Made by a program: the position numbers and the translations under genes. A stretch of 64,000 bases of DNA from Opitutia bacterium (GTDB lineage Bacteria; Verrucomicrobiota; Verrucomicrobiia; Opitutales; Opitutaceae), in assembly GCA_947475065.1 (NCBI GenBank), contig CANJLB010000006.1, forward strand, positions 1-64,000, read 5' to 3'. Positions 63,599-64,000 of this stretch are shown here, piece by piece; the stretch's first letter is position 1; every line of letters starts with the position of its first letter. Under the pieces are notes generated by a model. It did no database searches, was not told the origin of the DNA, and saw only the letters and a list, made by a program, of their open reading frames with translations.

Positions 63599-64000
63599 AT
63601 GCGTGCCCCGGCCCAACCGCCCACCACCTACGTCATCGGCCACAAGAACCCCGATGCCGACTCCATCTGCTCGGCCATCGCCTACGCCGCCTACAAGGAG
63701 GTGCGCGGCGAGCGCGGCCATGTCGCCGCCCGCTGCGGCAACTCGAACGCCCGCATTGATGCCATCCTCGCCCGTTTCGGCCAGCCGCTGCCGCTTTTTC
63801 TCGGCGACGTTTCGCCGCGCGTGCGTGACCTGATGGTGAGCGACGTCATCGCGGTGGACACCGGGGCCACGTGCGCCGAGGCGCTCGACCTGCTCGACCG
63901 GCACAATCTCCGCCTGCTGCCCGTCACCGGCCCCGGCGCGCGCGTCGTCGGCACGGTCTCACTCGCGCACCTCGGCGGCATTTTCATCCCCCGCGCCAGC
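63599..64000 (+). CDS. Manganese-dependent inorganic pyrophosphatase with CBS domain (5' part)
   Basis: Open to the right edge; 134 residues visible. YVIGHKNPDADSICSAIAYA is the DHH-type metal-binding start of family II pyrophosphatase. The stretch VRDLMVSDVIAVDTGATCAE and LRLLPVTGPGARVVGTVSLA is the first CBS unit inserted after it, which points to the nucleotide-regulated CBS-PPase subgroup. ATG 63599 fits. Confidence 0.9.
   Translation, partial: MRAPAQPPTTYVIGHKNPDADSICSAIAYAAYKEVRGERGHVAARCGNSNARIDAILARFGQPLPLFLGDVSPRVRDLMVSDVIAVDTGATCAEALDLLDRHNLRLLPVTGPGARVVGTVSLAHLGGIFIPRAS

Overview
The window is a GC-rich, densely coded bacterial chromosome segment. It most resembles a Verrucomicrobiota genome, probably Opitutaceae. 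This rests on gene content and style rather than on a marker gene: an ECF sigma factor with a membrane-spanning C-terminal extension, an orphan pseudopilin, an McsA-McsB-ClpC set, and intergenic spacers full of degenerate short-word inverted repeats. No rRNA, tRNA or CRISPR array was seen.

Layout. 1-2.9 kb: the 3' end of an IS110-type transposase, then branched-chain amino acid transporter genes livM-livG-livF with no livH or livK in view. 2.9-8.2 kb: a secreted esterase, a ydbH-ynbE-ydbL-like set for an envelope-spanning lipid bridge, a gamma-carbonic-anhydrase-like protein and a YdcF/ElyC protein. 8.3-13.3 kb: a DUF47 regulator with a Pit phosphate transporter, elongation factor P (minus strand), a metallophosphatase and a YhaM-type nuclease. 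13.3-23.2 kb: an L-arabinose locus, with ADH-araB-araA-araD on the minus strand facing a YtfQ-YtfR-YtfT-YjfF-type sugar ABC importer on the plus strand. 23.4-30.8 kb: ruvB, a membrane protein, a Tat-exported phosphoesterase, an FkbM methyltransferase, an esterase, and a single protein joining an ECF sigma factor, a membrane helix and a complete serpin.

31-37.9 kb: the F-type ATP synthase operon atpBEFHAGDC on the minus strand, with word-type hairpins in several spacers. 38-50.3 kb: an ABC ATPase, a dUTPase-like protein, a thioesterase, a GH3 glycosidase, an ankyrin protein, EttA, MsrA, a fatty acid hydroxylase, PnuC, a VOC protein and PurB. 50.3-50.6 kb: a gene-free gap holding a 141-bp MITE-like element with near-perfect terminal inverted repeats and a perfect 9-bp direct repeat on both sides. 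50.6-64 kb: holA, an HAD phosphatase, a TPR protein, mrdA-mreD-mreC, clpC-mcsB-mcsA, ilvE, a pseudopilin and the start of a CBS-containing Mn-dependent pyrophosphatase.

The strongest candidates for something undescribed are the ECF sigma-serpin fusion, the family of word-built dyad spacers that sit inside operons and run into gene ends, and the small MITE-like element.
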